From NCBI RefSeq assembly GCF_032884065.1, contig NC_088872.1:1674001-1738000 (forward strand): a stretch of DNA of 64,000 nucleotides. Direction: 5' to 3'. Made by a program: the position numbers and the translations under genes. The DNA is from Artemia franciscana. Its lineage: Eukaryota; Arthropoda; Branchiopoda; Anostraca; Artemiidae. Below the pieces are notes generated by a model. That model searched no databases. It saw only the letters and a list, made by a program, of their open reading frames with translations, and was not told the origin of the DNA. Of this stretch, positions 10,301-21,241 are shown one piece after another (within the stretch, counting starts at the first letter, position 1; each line of letters opens with the position of its first letter).

Positions 10301-10893
10301 CTAGCTGTTGGGGTGGCGCTTCGCGTATTTTTCAGCGTCACTATGAAGTACATATTGACGAACCTTTGTTTTTTTAACTTAAATCTGGTAGGCATTGATG
10401 ACCTTATCCAAGTCAAAATCCCAAACCCAATCATCATCGCTATCATTTTCAGTTTTGATATGTTTTGACTCTCGCTTTCCAGGTGGATTTTCATCTAGCT
10501 GCGCGGTTTTGCGTTCTTTAGCCGCAAGCCTGTTTTCTTGCTGTTCTTGTGATTCCTCGGCACGCTTTCTTTTCTTACTTTCTCTATCAGCTGTAAGCCT
10601 GTTTTCTTGCTGTTCTTGTGATTCCTCGGTACGCTTTCTTTTCTTACTTTCTCTATCAGCAGCAAGTTTTTTGGCATAGACTCTTTGAGCAGCTTCCTCA
10701 GTTATTGCCATTGTAGGTTCTTCAGTCATTTTATAATTAAACATTTTTCCGTGAACAAATGTCTTAAATACCATTAATGACGTCACCGTCAAAGGAAAAA
10801 TGACGACAACTAATTTCATGACGTCAGTCAACACAGAAACATGATGTCACCTGATCCACAGACAGACAGACAACTTATTTTTATATATATAGG
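10301..10893 (-). mobile_element. Short non-autonomous Helitron carrying the charged ORF
   Basis: On the minus strand it runs from CC-TATATATATAAAAATAAGT (TC expected, first base changed) to GAAGCGCCACCCCAACAGCTAG followed by T. It lacks the A-rich array, minisatellite and Rep-helicase tail; the charged ORF nearly fills it. The 3' hairpin has lost much of its first arm. A second Helitron 3' end begins on the very next base (10894). Confidence 0.75.
10379..10834 (-). CDS. Helitron-borne charged protein with two KRKRAEE repeats
   Basis: Role unknown. The core reads TMAxxEEAAQRVYAKKLAADR, then two tandem ~21-residue units of type LAADRESKKRKRAEESQEQQ, then AAKERKTAQLDENPPG and an acidic-aromatic end (DDDWVWDFDLDKVINAYQI). 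The basic runs could serve nuclear localisation or DNA contact. Similar basic units occur near the N-terminus of some arthropod Helitron Rep-helicases (family knowledge), so this may be a detached N-terminal exon. Codons before the Met of MTEEPTMA overlap the TGACGTCA zone, so the start is uncertain. Other copies have one repeat unit instead of two. Confidence 0.6.
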   Translation of the reverse strand: MLTDVMKLVVVIFPLTVTSLMVFKTFVHGKMFNYKMTEEPTMAITEEAAQRVYAKKLAADRESKKRKRTEESQEQQENRLTADRESKKRKRAEESQEQQENRLAAKERKTAQLDENPPGKRESKHIKTENDSDDDWVWDFDLDKVINAYQI

Positions 10894-10939
10894 CTAGCTG
10901 TTGGTGTGACGCTTTGCCCCCCCCCCTTATTAAGGGGGT
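10894..10939 (-). mobile_element. Fragment of a Helitron 3' end
   Basis: CTAGCTGTTGGTGTGACGCT plus a C-rich run, abutting the 5' terminus of the neighbouring Helitron with no spacer. Nearly the same fragment sits at 12582-12620, where it directly follows the second gene copy, so it predates the tandem duplication and the Helitron at 10301-10893 inserted at its edge. Confidence 0.65.
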
Positions 10940-11700
10940 GTTAGTTCTTATATTAACGTCAGCATCTTACTTTAAGAGACATTCAACAGTCTGTGTGTAT
11001 CCTTTCAAAGCTACTAAATGAAGTGGACTTCTGCAATAGTTAGTTCTTATATTAACGTCAGCATCTTACTTTAAGAGACATTCAACAGTCTGTGTGTATC
11101 CTTTCGAAGCTACTAAATGAAGTGGACTTCTGCAATAGTTAGTTCTTATATTAACGTCAGCATCTTACTTTAAGAGACATTCAACAGTCTGTATGTATCC
11201 TTTCGAAGCTACTAAATGAAGTTGACTTCTGCAATAGTTAGTTCTTATATTAACGTCAGCATCTTACTTTAAGAGACATTCAACAGTCTGTGTGTATCCT
11301 TTCGAAGCTACTAAAGGAAGTGGACTTCTGCAATAGTTATTTCTTATTTTAACCTCAGAATCTTACTTTGAGAGACTACAAAATGAAGTTAACTTCTGCA
11401 ATAGTTAGTTCTTATATTAACGTCAGCATCTTACTTTAAGAGACATTCAACAGTCTATGTGTACCTTTCGAAGCTACTAAATGAAGTGGACTTCTGCAAT
11501 AGTTAGTTCTTATATTAACGTCAGCATCTTACTTTAAGAGACATTCAACAGTCTGTGTGTATCCTTTCGAAGCTACTAAAGGAAGTGGACTTCTGCAATA
11601 GTTAGTTCTTATATTAACGTCAGCATCTTACTTTAAGAGACATTCAACAGACTGTTGAATGCAGTCTGCAGCCAACAGTCTGAAATACATTTAGCAGTCT
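10940..11700 (-). repeat. Array B: second block of 99-bp ankyrin-derived units
   Basis: Units start at 10940, 11039, 11138 and 11237, then a shortened unit at 11336 (68 bases), then 11404, 11502 and 11601. Each whole unit again decodes in minus frame as an ankyrin repeat with the same TAA. Near 11645-11700 the pattern breaks up around a small palindrome (ATTCAACAGACTGTTGAAT). Confidence 0.88.
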
Positions 11701-11811
11701 GTGTATCCTTACGAAGCTGCTAAATGAAGTGGTTTTCTACAATAAATATTTCTTATATTAAAATCAGCACCAAATTTTAAGAGGCATTCAACAGTCTATG
11801 TGTATCATTTT
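11701..11811 (-). pseudogene. Diverged ankyrin repeat without the satellite stop
   Basis: Minus-strand reading LLKFGADFNIRN then IYCRKPLHLAAS. At the position where the array units have a stop (LLK*DADVN) this copy keeps Phe-Gly (LLKFGADFN), the expected ankyrin residues. It therefore looks ancestral to the array at that site. It has its own stop one helix later (AAS then TAA). Confidence 0.75.
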
Positions 11812-12396
11812 TTAAACTGCAAAGGAAGTGGACTTTGCAAAGGAAGTGGACATAGATTCCGTATTTGAGAAGTCAATGAGGTCATTTGAGAAGTCAGTCA
11901 GTGAGCATCCAGGTAAGTCTAGTTCTATTCGTAGATTTTCTATTACTTTAAAAAAAATGTGTTCATATTTATCAGTTGGGCTTGTTAGTTGAAAATATTC
12001 AGTCACAAATTTTTTTATTCGTACGCGATGATTATTTTCTACAAATGCTTGGGAATTTCTTAACAAATACGTTAATATGGTAATACTCTTTACCATCTTA
12101 AATAATTTATCGCTACGAATTGCTTTTTCGAGCAAATTTATTATTTCAAGCGATTATTCGCTTGGCATTTCAGGTAATTGCTGCATTCGCTTTTCTTTTA
12201 TAAGATGATCATTATCTCTTGTCATTTTTCTGAGCAAAGAATGACATTTGGATCTCCTATGAAGAACATCTGAAATCTTTCCGACCATTTTGCTTTTTTT
12301 TAATTTTTGCACAACTTTGGGTGCAGTCACAGCTAAAACTATATATGTCAAAATACCGGTGACGACATACCCAGTTATGGTTAATGGATCGCACAT
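11812..12396 (-). pseudogene. Second copy of the unidentified ankyrin-associated gene, interrupted
   Basis: Starts MCDPLTITGYVV and follows the copy at 9624-10115 closely, but a stop after QLPEMPSE splits it; the frame then reopens at LLEIINLLEKAI. Substitutions relative to the first copy are mostly single residues. Past LRIELDLP the frame differs from copy one: it runs on through repeated SMSTSFAKSTSF-like codons before a stop. The hydrophobic N-terminal segment and basic VQKLKKSK region are preserved. It is a segmental duplicate, now a pseudogene unless the stop lies at a splice site. Confidence 0.7.
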
Positions 12397-12620
12397 ATTT
12401 TGATATGAAATGAGTTACTCATAAAACTTGAAGTAACGAGTCACTTGAAGCACAAGGAAATCAAAGCTAATTTAAAATTTTCAGGTATTTTTTTGGTTTG
12501 AATAAAAAAAATTTTACGATTGCTCAGACACTAGAAATATTTGTGCGGTTTGCAGTTAAATAAAATTATTTTATTTATAACTAGCTGTTGGTGTGATTCT
12601 TTGCCCCCCCTTATTAATTT
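12397..12620. repeat. Duplicated upstream flank plus Helitron 3' fragment
   Basis: Mirrors 10116-10300 and then the CTAGCTGTTGGTGTGA fragment also seen at 10894. Marks the right-hand end of the tandem segmental duplication. Confidence 0.7.
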
Positions 12621-12870
12621 ATGAATTTTTTTTCCCTGAAATTAATTTCTGATCAATTTTTTTCAAAACAAGTTATTTTTCAACTGAAAGTAAGGAGCAA
12701 CATTAAAACTTAAAACGAACAGAAATTAGAATTATGTCCCAATTCTTCGACACAAATGAAAACAGTGTTTTAGTATCATTTAAATTACAGAAAAAAACTA
12801 GAATAATTCCTGAAATTCTAAATAAAATAATTTTATTTAACTGCAAACTTGACTTAGAACTTGAGTTCAA
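12621..12870. other. AT-rich dispersed-repeat-like stretch, no gene
   Basis: Contains AGTAAGGAGCAACATTAAAA; a related word in reverse (GTCGCTCCTTACTACAGTTC) lies near 20850. It looks like a piece of a dispersed repeat. No supportable open frame. Confidence 0.4.
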
Positions 12871-13165
12871 AGTAGCTTCGAAAGGATACACAGACCTTTA
12901 GTAGCTTCAAAAGGATACACACAGACTGTTGAATGTTTCTCAAAGTAAGATGCTGACATTAATATAAGAACTAACTATTGCAGGAAGGAAGTCCACTTCC
13001 TTTAGTAGCTTCTTTAGGATACACACAGACTGTTGAATGTCTCTTAAAGTAAGATGCTGACGTCAGACTGTTGAATGTCTCTTAAAGTAAGATGCTGACG
13101 TTAATATAAGAACTAACTATTGCAGAAGTCCACTTCATTTAGTAGCTTCAAAAGGATACACATAA
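12871..13165 (+). repeat. Inverted, scrambled ankyrin-unit fragments
   Basis: Four partial copies of the 99-bp unit in the orientation opposite to arrays A and B. They carry internal deletions (for example a CTGACGTCAGACTGTTGAAT junction). The same GTAAGATGCTGAC segment with TAA is present. The block ends in a Helitron 3' piece. Confidence 0.8.
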
Positions 13166-13300
13166 ACTGTTATTACGCGCCATTGTAGTTGTGAATATAG
13201 ATATATATAAATATATATATATACTAGCTGTTGGGGTGGCGCTTCGCGCCAACCCAACACCTAGTTGGTGGGGGCGCTTCGCGCCCCCACCAACTAAAAG
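13166..13300 (-). mobile_element. Helitron 3' end remnant
   Basis: Contains ACGCGCCATTGTAGTTGTGA, a short TATA tract and a full double hairpin ending (minus strand) in CAGCTAG at about 13225. The order of parts is permuted relative to intact copies, so at least two fragments are joined. Confidence 0.6.
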
Positions 13301-14890
13301 AAAAACTAAAAAAAAAAATAAGCTAAAATAAAGGTAAAAACCAATAAAAAACTAAAAAAAAACTGAAAAAACTAAAAAAAGGCAAAAACTACAAAAAAAA
13401 AACTAAAAACTAATAAAAAAAGTAAAAAAGCTAAAAAACTAAAAAAACTAAAAAAAACTAAAAAAAGGTAAAAAACTAAAAAAATAAAAAATAAAAAAAA
13501 CTAAAAAAAAAGGAAAAAACTGAAAAATAAGCTAAAATAAAGGTAAAAACCAATAAAAAACTAAAAAGAAAAAAAGAAAAAACTAAAAAAAATTTCATCT
13601 AAAAAACTAAAAAAAACTAAAAAAGGTAAAAACTAAAAGAACTAAAAAAGAAAAAAATAAATGACGACACTCAAAGAGAAAGCGACCAGGACAAAAGGAA
13701 TGTTCGATTAGCAATCAACAAAGCACCGGGGCACAGGGAGTATAAATGACGACCAGGACATAAGTAAAAAAAAAAACTAACAAAACTAAAAAGAAGGTAA
13801 AAACTACAAAAAACTAAAAAGAAAAAAACTAAAAAAAGGCAAAAACTACAAAAAAAACTAAAAACTAATAAAAAAAATAAAAAAGCTAAAAACTAAAAAA
13901 ACTAAAAAAAACTAAAAAAAGGTAAAAAGCTAAAAAACTAAAAACTAAAAAATACTAAAAAAGGAAAAAACTGAAAAATAAGCTAAAATAAAGGTAAAAA
14001 CCAATAAAAAACTAAAAAAAAAACTGAAAAAACTAAAAAAAGGCAAAAACTACAAAAAAAAACTAAAAACTAATAAAAAAAGTAAAAAAGCTAAAAAACT
14101 AAAAAAACTAAAAAAACTAAAAAAAGGTAAAAAACTAAAAAAAAATAAAAAATAAAAAAAACTAAAAAAAAGGAAAAAACTGAAAAATAAGCTAAAATAA
14201 AGGTAAAAACCAATAAAAAACTAAAAAGAAAAAAAGGAAAAAACTAAAAAAAAATTTCATCTAAAAAACTAAAAAAACTAAAAAAGTTAAAAACTAAAAG
14301 AACTAAAAAAGAAAAAAATAAATGACGACACTCAAAGAGAAAGCGACCAGGACAAAAGGAATGTTCGATTAGCAATCAACAAAGCACCGGGACACAGGGA
14401 GTATAAATGACGACCAGGACATAAGTAAAAAAAAAAACTAACAAAACTAAAAAGAAGGTAAAAAATCTAAAAATCTAAATAAACTAAAAAAGAAAAAAAA
14501 AAGGAAAAAAATAATGGAGAAAAACAAAAATAAAAAACGAATGTATATACAGACCGGGACACCGGGATACAAATGACGACCGGGACACAGGGAATATAAA
14601 TGACGACCGGGACACAGGGACACAACTACAACGGGGACACCGGGGGAAACAGGGGGATATAAATGACGACCGGGACACCGGGACAGGGAATGGTCGATTA
14701 GCAATCACCATCAACAAAGCTCAAGGGCAATCATTAGAATCATGAGGTATAGATCTGAATACAGATTGTTTTCCCATGGACCATTATATGTTGCATGTTC
14801 AAGAGTCGCTAAACCTGACAATCTATTTATATGCAAAGACAATGGGACAGCAAAGAATGTTGTATATTCGCAAGTTTTACGTAGTTAAAA

Positions 14891-14945
<55 letters not shown>
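13301..14945 (+). mobile_element. Helitron interior: A-rich arrays, minisatellite, Rep-helicase tail
   Basis: A ~662-bp block of CTAAAAA/GGTAAAAAC arrays, ending in GACGACACTCAAAGAGAAAG and CACCGGGACACAGGGAGTAT, is present twice in tandem (about 13335-13770 and 13997-14430). Then come a GACGACCGGGACAC minisatellite (14530-14690) and the terminal Rep-helicase codons (14695-14887; ...[16 protein letters not shown]), then (TA)n. No 5' terminus is visible. Confidence 0.75.
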
Positions 14946-14948
<3 letters not shown>

Positions 14949-16512
14949 ATATATATAAAAATAAGTTGTCTGTCTGTGGATGTGTGGATGGATGTGTGGA
15001 TGGATGTGTCAGGTGACGTCACCTGAAAAAACTGGATTAGGTGACGTCAAAACTGAAAAAACTAAAAAAAGGCAAAAACTACAAAAAAAACTAAAAACTA
15101 ATAAAAAAAATAAAAAAGCTAAAAAACTAAAAAAACTATAAAGGTAAAAACCAATAAAAAACTAAAAAAAAAACTGAAAAAACTAAAAAAAGGCAAAAAC
15201 TACAAAAAAAACTAAAAACTAATAAAAAAAGTAAAAAAGCTAAAAAACTAAAAAAACTAAAAAAACTAAAAAAAGGTAAAAAACTAAAAAAAATAAAAAA
15301 TAAAAAAAACTAAAAAAAAGGAAAAAACTGAAAAATAAGCTAAAATAAAGGTAAAAACCAATAAAAAACTAAAAAAAAAGGAAAAAACTAATAAATGACG
15401 ACACTCAAAGAGAAAGCGACCAGGACAAAAAACTAAAAAAAAAGGCAAAAACTACAAAAAAACTAAAAACTAATAAAAAAAATAAAAAAGCTAAAAAACT
15501 AAAAAACTAAAAAAAGGTAAAAAACTAAAAAAACTAAAAACTAAAAAAAAACTAAAAAAGGTAAAAACTAAAAGAACTAAAAAAGAAAAAAATAAATGAC
15601 GACACTCAAAGAGAAAGCGACCAGGACAAAAGGAATGTTCGATTAGCAATCAACAAAGCACCGGGACACAGGGAGTATAAATGACGACCAGGACACAAGT
15701 AAAAAAAAAAATTAACAAAACTAAAAAGAAGGTAAAAACTACAAAAAAACTAAAAAGAAAAAAAAAACTAAAAACTAATAAAAAAACTAAAAAATCTAAA
15801 AATCTAAATAAACTAAAAAAGAAAAAAAAAGGAAAAAAATAAAGGAGAAAAACAAAACTAAAAAACGAATGTATATACAGACCGGTACACCGGGATACAA
15901 ATGACGACCGGGACACAGGGAATATAAATAACGACCGGGACACAGGGACACAACTACAACGGGGACACCGGGGGAAACAGGGGGATATAAATGACGACCG
16001 GGACAAAAAAACTAAAAAGAAATAAAAACTAAAAACTAATAAAAAAAACTAAAAAATCTAAAAATCTAAATAAGCTAAAAAAGAAAAAAAAAGGAAAAAA
16101 ATAAAGGAGAAAAACAAAACTAAAAAACGAATGTATATACAGACCGGGACACCGGGATACAAATGATGACCGGGACCCGGGACACAGGGAATATAAATGA
16201 CGACCGGGACACAGGGACACAACTACAACGGGGACACCGGGGGAAACAGGGGGATAACCTGACAATCTATTTATATGCAAAGACAATGGGACAGCAAAGA
16301 ATGTTGTATATTCGCAAGTTTTACGTAGTTAAAACCATATATATATATATATATATATCTATATTCACAGGTGGGACATAGGGACACAACTACAATGGCG
16401 CGTAACTATTATGGCGCGTAACGACTTACGCGCGCGGGGGGGCTTCGGGGGGGCGCGAAGCGCCCCCACCAACTAGGTGTTGGGGTGGCGCGAAGCGCCA
16501 CCCCAACAGCTA

Positions 16513-16513
<1 letters not shown>
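14946..16513 (+). mobile_element. Complete non-autonomous Helitron (1.57 kb)
   Basis: A|TC-TATATATATAAAAATAAG at the left, CCCCAACAGCTAG|T at the right, both with the expected host A and T. Inside, in order: GGTGACGTCACCTG palindromes, A-rich arrays, two minisatellite blocks, the last Rep-helicase codons in shortened form, (TA)n, and the double-hairpin end. A near-identical inverted copy lies at 25929-27478. No complete ORF. Confidence 0.88.
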
Positions 16514-16567
<54 letters not shown>

Positions 16568-16713
16568 CAGGTGGGACATAGGGACACAACTACAATGGCG
16601 CGTAACTATTATGGCGCGTAACGACTTACGCGCGCGGGGGGGCTTGGGGGGGGGCGCAAAGCGCCCCCACCAACTAGGTGTTGGGGTGGCGCGAAGCGCC
16701 ACCCCAACAGCTA

Positions 16714-16794
<81 letters not shown>
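16514..16794 (+). mobile_element. Extra Helitron 3' module between (TA)n tracts
   Basis: (TA)n (16514-16560), then TATTCACAGGTGGGACATAG through two hairpins to CAGCTAG at 16714, then ~80 bases of (TA)n. It is either a ~155-bp mini-Helitron inserted in TA repeats or a tandem copy of the 3' end of the preceding element. Confidence 0.7.
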
Positions 16795-18002
<1,208 letters not shown>

Positions 18003-18090
18003 TAGCCTAACCAGGATTTGAACATAGGACCTTCATTCTCCGTTCTGACACCCTCTCTCACCGAGTGACTACTCCAGCATGTTCATTTTG
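18003..18090 (-). other. tRNA-like segment (possible SINE head)
   Basis: Reverse complement has GTAGTCACTCGGTGAGAG (A-box-like) and TGTTCAAATCC (B-box-like) about 40 bases apart. Arms do not fold into a convincing cloverleaf, so this is not called as a tRNA gene. Confidence 0.3.
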
Positions 18091-18131
18091 GTGTTTTAAA
18101 TGGTATATTATTAACCAAATTAATGTGTTCT

Positions 18132-19387
18132 AGCTTACCTGGAAGTGCCTAAGGGTGCAAAACCGGGACCGACAGACAGACAGACCGACCGAATATGCGA
18201 TTGCTATATGTCACTTGGTTAATACCAAGTGCCATAAAAACAAATAAATAAATAGAGATAAAACGATTCGATTTGGATTTTAAGGCCCCTCTTAATTGAG
18301 TGACGCCCAGTCCTTTGAACCTGACAATTAGAGTCCTCGCTTCATTTGATCTGTTTTTGTTCCGTTCGCCCTTGTAGATAAGGTCTTTACTTTAGTCGTG
18401 TTGTTATTATCGTTTTGTGACTATTCCCTTTAAAACAAATCAGACCAAAAGTTCGGTAACACTCACATGTGAAGGAGGGGATATTTGGGCCTTTGCCCCC
18501 TTGAATTTCGAGGTTTTTTGCAGTTAGCTTATCCCAATAATTTCTTATTATTGAGCCAAGACCCTATATGGCATGAGTTCTAGCAACACTCTAAAGATCA
18601 CTAGATTGATATAAAAAGGAAAATCAGAGGCTTAATCCTTGTGGGTATTTAAAATAAGAGCTCTGAGACATAATTTCCTTCTAAATATAAAATTATGTTA
18701 AGATCTGATCACCCGTTCGTAAGTAAAAATACCGCCCCATTTTTCAAATGTTTCTGAACTAAACCCTCCCAACTCCTCCAAAGAGAGTGAATCCAGTCCG
18801 GTTATGTCAATTAGGTATCTAGAACTTCTGTTTATTCTTCTCACCAAGTTTCATCCCGATCTTTCTACTTGAAGCGTTTTCCAGGATTTCCCCTTTCCCC
18901 CTCCAATCTCCCCTCCCAGGATCACCAGATAAGGTCACAAGATAAGGTTATAACCAGATAAGGCTATTTAAAATAAAAGCTCAATGACACGGGGTCCTTG
19001 TAAATATCAAATTTCATTAAGATCTGATTACCCAGTCGTACGTTAAAAATAGCTCATTTCTTCTATTTTTTTCAAATTAGCCACCCCCCCCCCCCCGCCC
19101 AAGCCAACTCCCCCAAAGAGAGAAAATAATGTCTGGTTATGGAAATCAAATATATAGGACTTTTGCCTACTCTTCCCACCAAGTATCATCCTGATCTATC
19201 CACTATACGCATTTTCCAAGATTTCCAGTTTCCTCCTCCAACTTATCCCAGTGTCACTGGATCGGTTCATGATATAAAATATGAGATCTGAGACACAAGG
19301 TCCTTCTTAATTTAAAATTTTATCAAGATTCAATCTTCCCTTCTTAAGTTGAAAATACCTAATTTTTTCTAATTTTTCCAAATTACC
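18132..19387. repeat. Right arm of the ~1.25-kb inverted repeat
   Basis: Reverse complement of the first ~1256 bases of the window, colinear throughout with scattered substitutions and small indels. The inner boundary is sharp at CTAGCTTACCTGGAAG. The element it represents is unknown. Confidence 0.85.
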
Positions 19388-20045
19388 GAATTTTGTCCTG
19401 ATGGCTCCCAGTTGTTATTTCATCCCGAATTAATTCATCCTGATATCTCCACTCTAAGCTTTTTCTAAGATATCTGGTTTCCCTCTCCAACTCCCCTGAT
19501 ATTGAAAATCAGGGGTCAGAGTTACAAGGTTCTTTTAAATATCAAATTTCATTAAGATCCCATCGCCTGTCCGTAAGTTAAAAATACCTCATTTTTTCTA
19601 ATTTTTTCCAACTAACCCCCTCCCCATTCCCAAAAGGGTGGATCTGTTCTAGTTATGTCAATCACGTATCTAGGACTTGTGCTTATGTTTCACGCAAAGT
19701 TTAATCCCGACCTCTCCACTCTAAACGTTTTCCAATATTTCTGGTTTCTACCTCCGACTCCTTCTAGTGTCACCAGACCCTGTCAATATTTAAAATAAGA
19801 GATTTGAGTTACAAGGTCTTTCTAATTATTAAATTTCATTAAGATCTGATCACAACTTCGTAAGTTTAAAATACCTCATTTTTTCTAATTTTTCCGAATT
19901 AACCGAGATAACCCCTCTTCTAATTCCTCTAAAGAGAGCAGATCCGTTCCATTTTTGTCAATCGCTTATCTAGGACTTGTGCTTGTTCTTTCTACCAAGT
20001 TTTGTCCTGATCTCTCCACTCTAGCCGTTTTACAATATTTGCAGA
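19388..20045. repeat. More ~300-bp modules, no gene
   Basis: Two further diverged modules of the type seen in the inverted-repeat arms (AAATTTCATTAAGATC, AAAAATACCTCATTTTTTCT, TCTCCACTCTA). No open frame worth reporting. Confidence 0.65.
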
Positions 20046-21064
20046 AAATGCTGCGCCCTCTTTATGGATATCTTCTTCCGCCATGACAAATTGCTCCATG
20101 GAAAATTTCTCCCACATAGCCCCTTCTTCTCAACCCCTCCCCCTCCCAACCAAAAAATCCCCCTGAAAACGTCTCTACATTTCCCAATAACCATTAATAT
20201 ATGCAAACACTGGTCAAAATTTGCAACTTGCAGCCCCTCCCACGGGGACTGTGGGGGAGTAAGTCGTCCCCAAAGACCTGGTTATAAGGTTTTTTGACTA
20301 TGCTGAATAAAACGGCTATCTCAGAATTTTGATCCAACTACTCTGGGAGAAATGAGCATGGGAGGGGGCCTAGGTGCCCTCTGATTTCTTTTGTCACTTA
20401 AAAAGGGTACTAGAACTTTTCATTTCCGCTCGAATGAGCCCTCTCGCAAAATTCTAGGACCACTGGGTCGATACGACCACCCCTGGAAAAAAAACAACAA
20501 AAAAACAAAACAACAAAAAAACAAATAAACACGCATCTGTGATTTGTCTTCTGGCAAAAAATACAAAATTCCACATATTTGTAGATAGGCTCTTGGAACT
20601 TGTACGATAGGGTTATCTGATACGTTGAATCTGATGGTGTGATGTTCATTAAGATTCTATGATTTTTAGAGGGTGTTTCAACCTATTTTCTAAAATAGGG
20701 CAGATTTTCTCAGGCTCGTAACTTCTGATGAGTAAGACTAAACTTGATGAAACTTATATATTTAAAATCAGCATTAAAATGCAATTCTTTTGATGTAACT
20801 ATTGGTATCAAAATTCCGTTTTTTAGAGTTGTGGTTACTATTGAGCCAGGTCGCTCCTTACTACAGTTCGTTACCACGAACTGTTTGATAGGGAATGGCG
20901 TAAGTACAACAGTTCAAAATAGTGATGAAGATACCTTTTAATCGACATTGAACAGATATAGAATTTTTAACTGGATATTTTGAACACATATACTTTGTTC
21001 ACCATCAGCAGTAAAACTAAAGGACATCAATAAAAACAAACAAAATTTATACCCAATAAACTAA
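20046..21064. other. Non-Helitron sequence, no gene recognised
   Basis: Moderately complex sequence with a C-rich segment (20120-20160) and an A-rich (CAAAAAAA) run near 20490. Near 20830-20880 the phrase GTCGCTCCTTACTACAGTTC suggests a dispersed repeat. Open frames of 60-80 codons on both strands show no family resemblance. Confidence 0.4.
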
Positions 21065-21241
21065 TTACATATAGTTTATTGCTCTTATTTTATTTTTTCT
21101 TCAATACAACAGCGGAAGCAAATCTCCTTGACCTTCTCGGTTCCGGTTCATTAGATTTATCTGACATATCAGGTGGACAGAGGTCATAGCTCTTAGGTGA
21201 AATGATATTTATTTTATTTGACGTCAGTAAATTATCATAAA
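21065..21241 (-). CDS. Probable 3'-terminal coding fragment with polyadenylation signal
   Basis: Minus strand: an open frame enters from the Helitron insertion at 21242 and reads YDNLLTSNKINIISPK, then DMSDKSNEPEPRRSRRFASA, ending VVLKKK and a stop. An AATAAA lies about 25 bases past the stop. The residue stretch is basic and low-complexity and matches no family I know. It could be the last exon of a host gene or the end of another element, cut by the Helitron. The 60-codon open frame that includes hairpin codons is an artefact of the fusion. Confidence 0.4.

Noticed and set aside
13301-14480. Scaffold-attachment region or replication origin in A-rich arrays
   Set aside because: Base composition alone is not evidence; the arrays are clearly internal Helitron repeats.
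16561-16714. GC-rich hairpins as transcription terminators or structured RNAs
   Set aside because: Position next to CTAG|T and repetition at every element end identify them as Helitron 3' termini.
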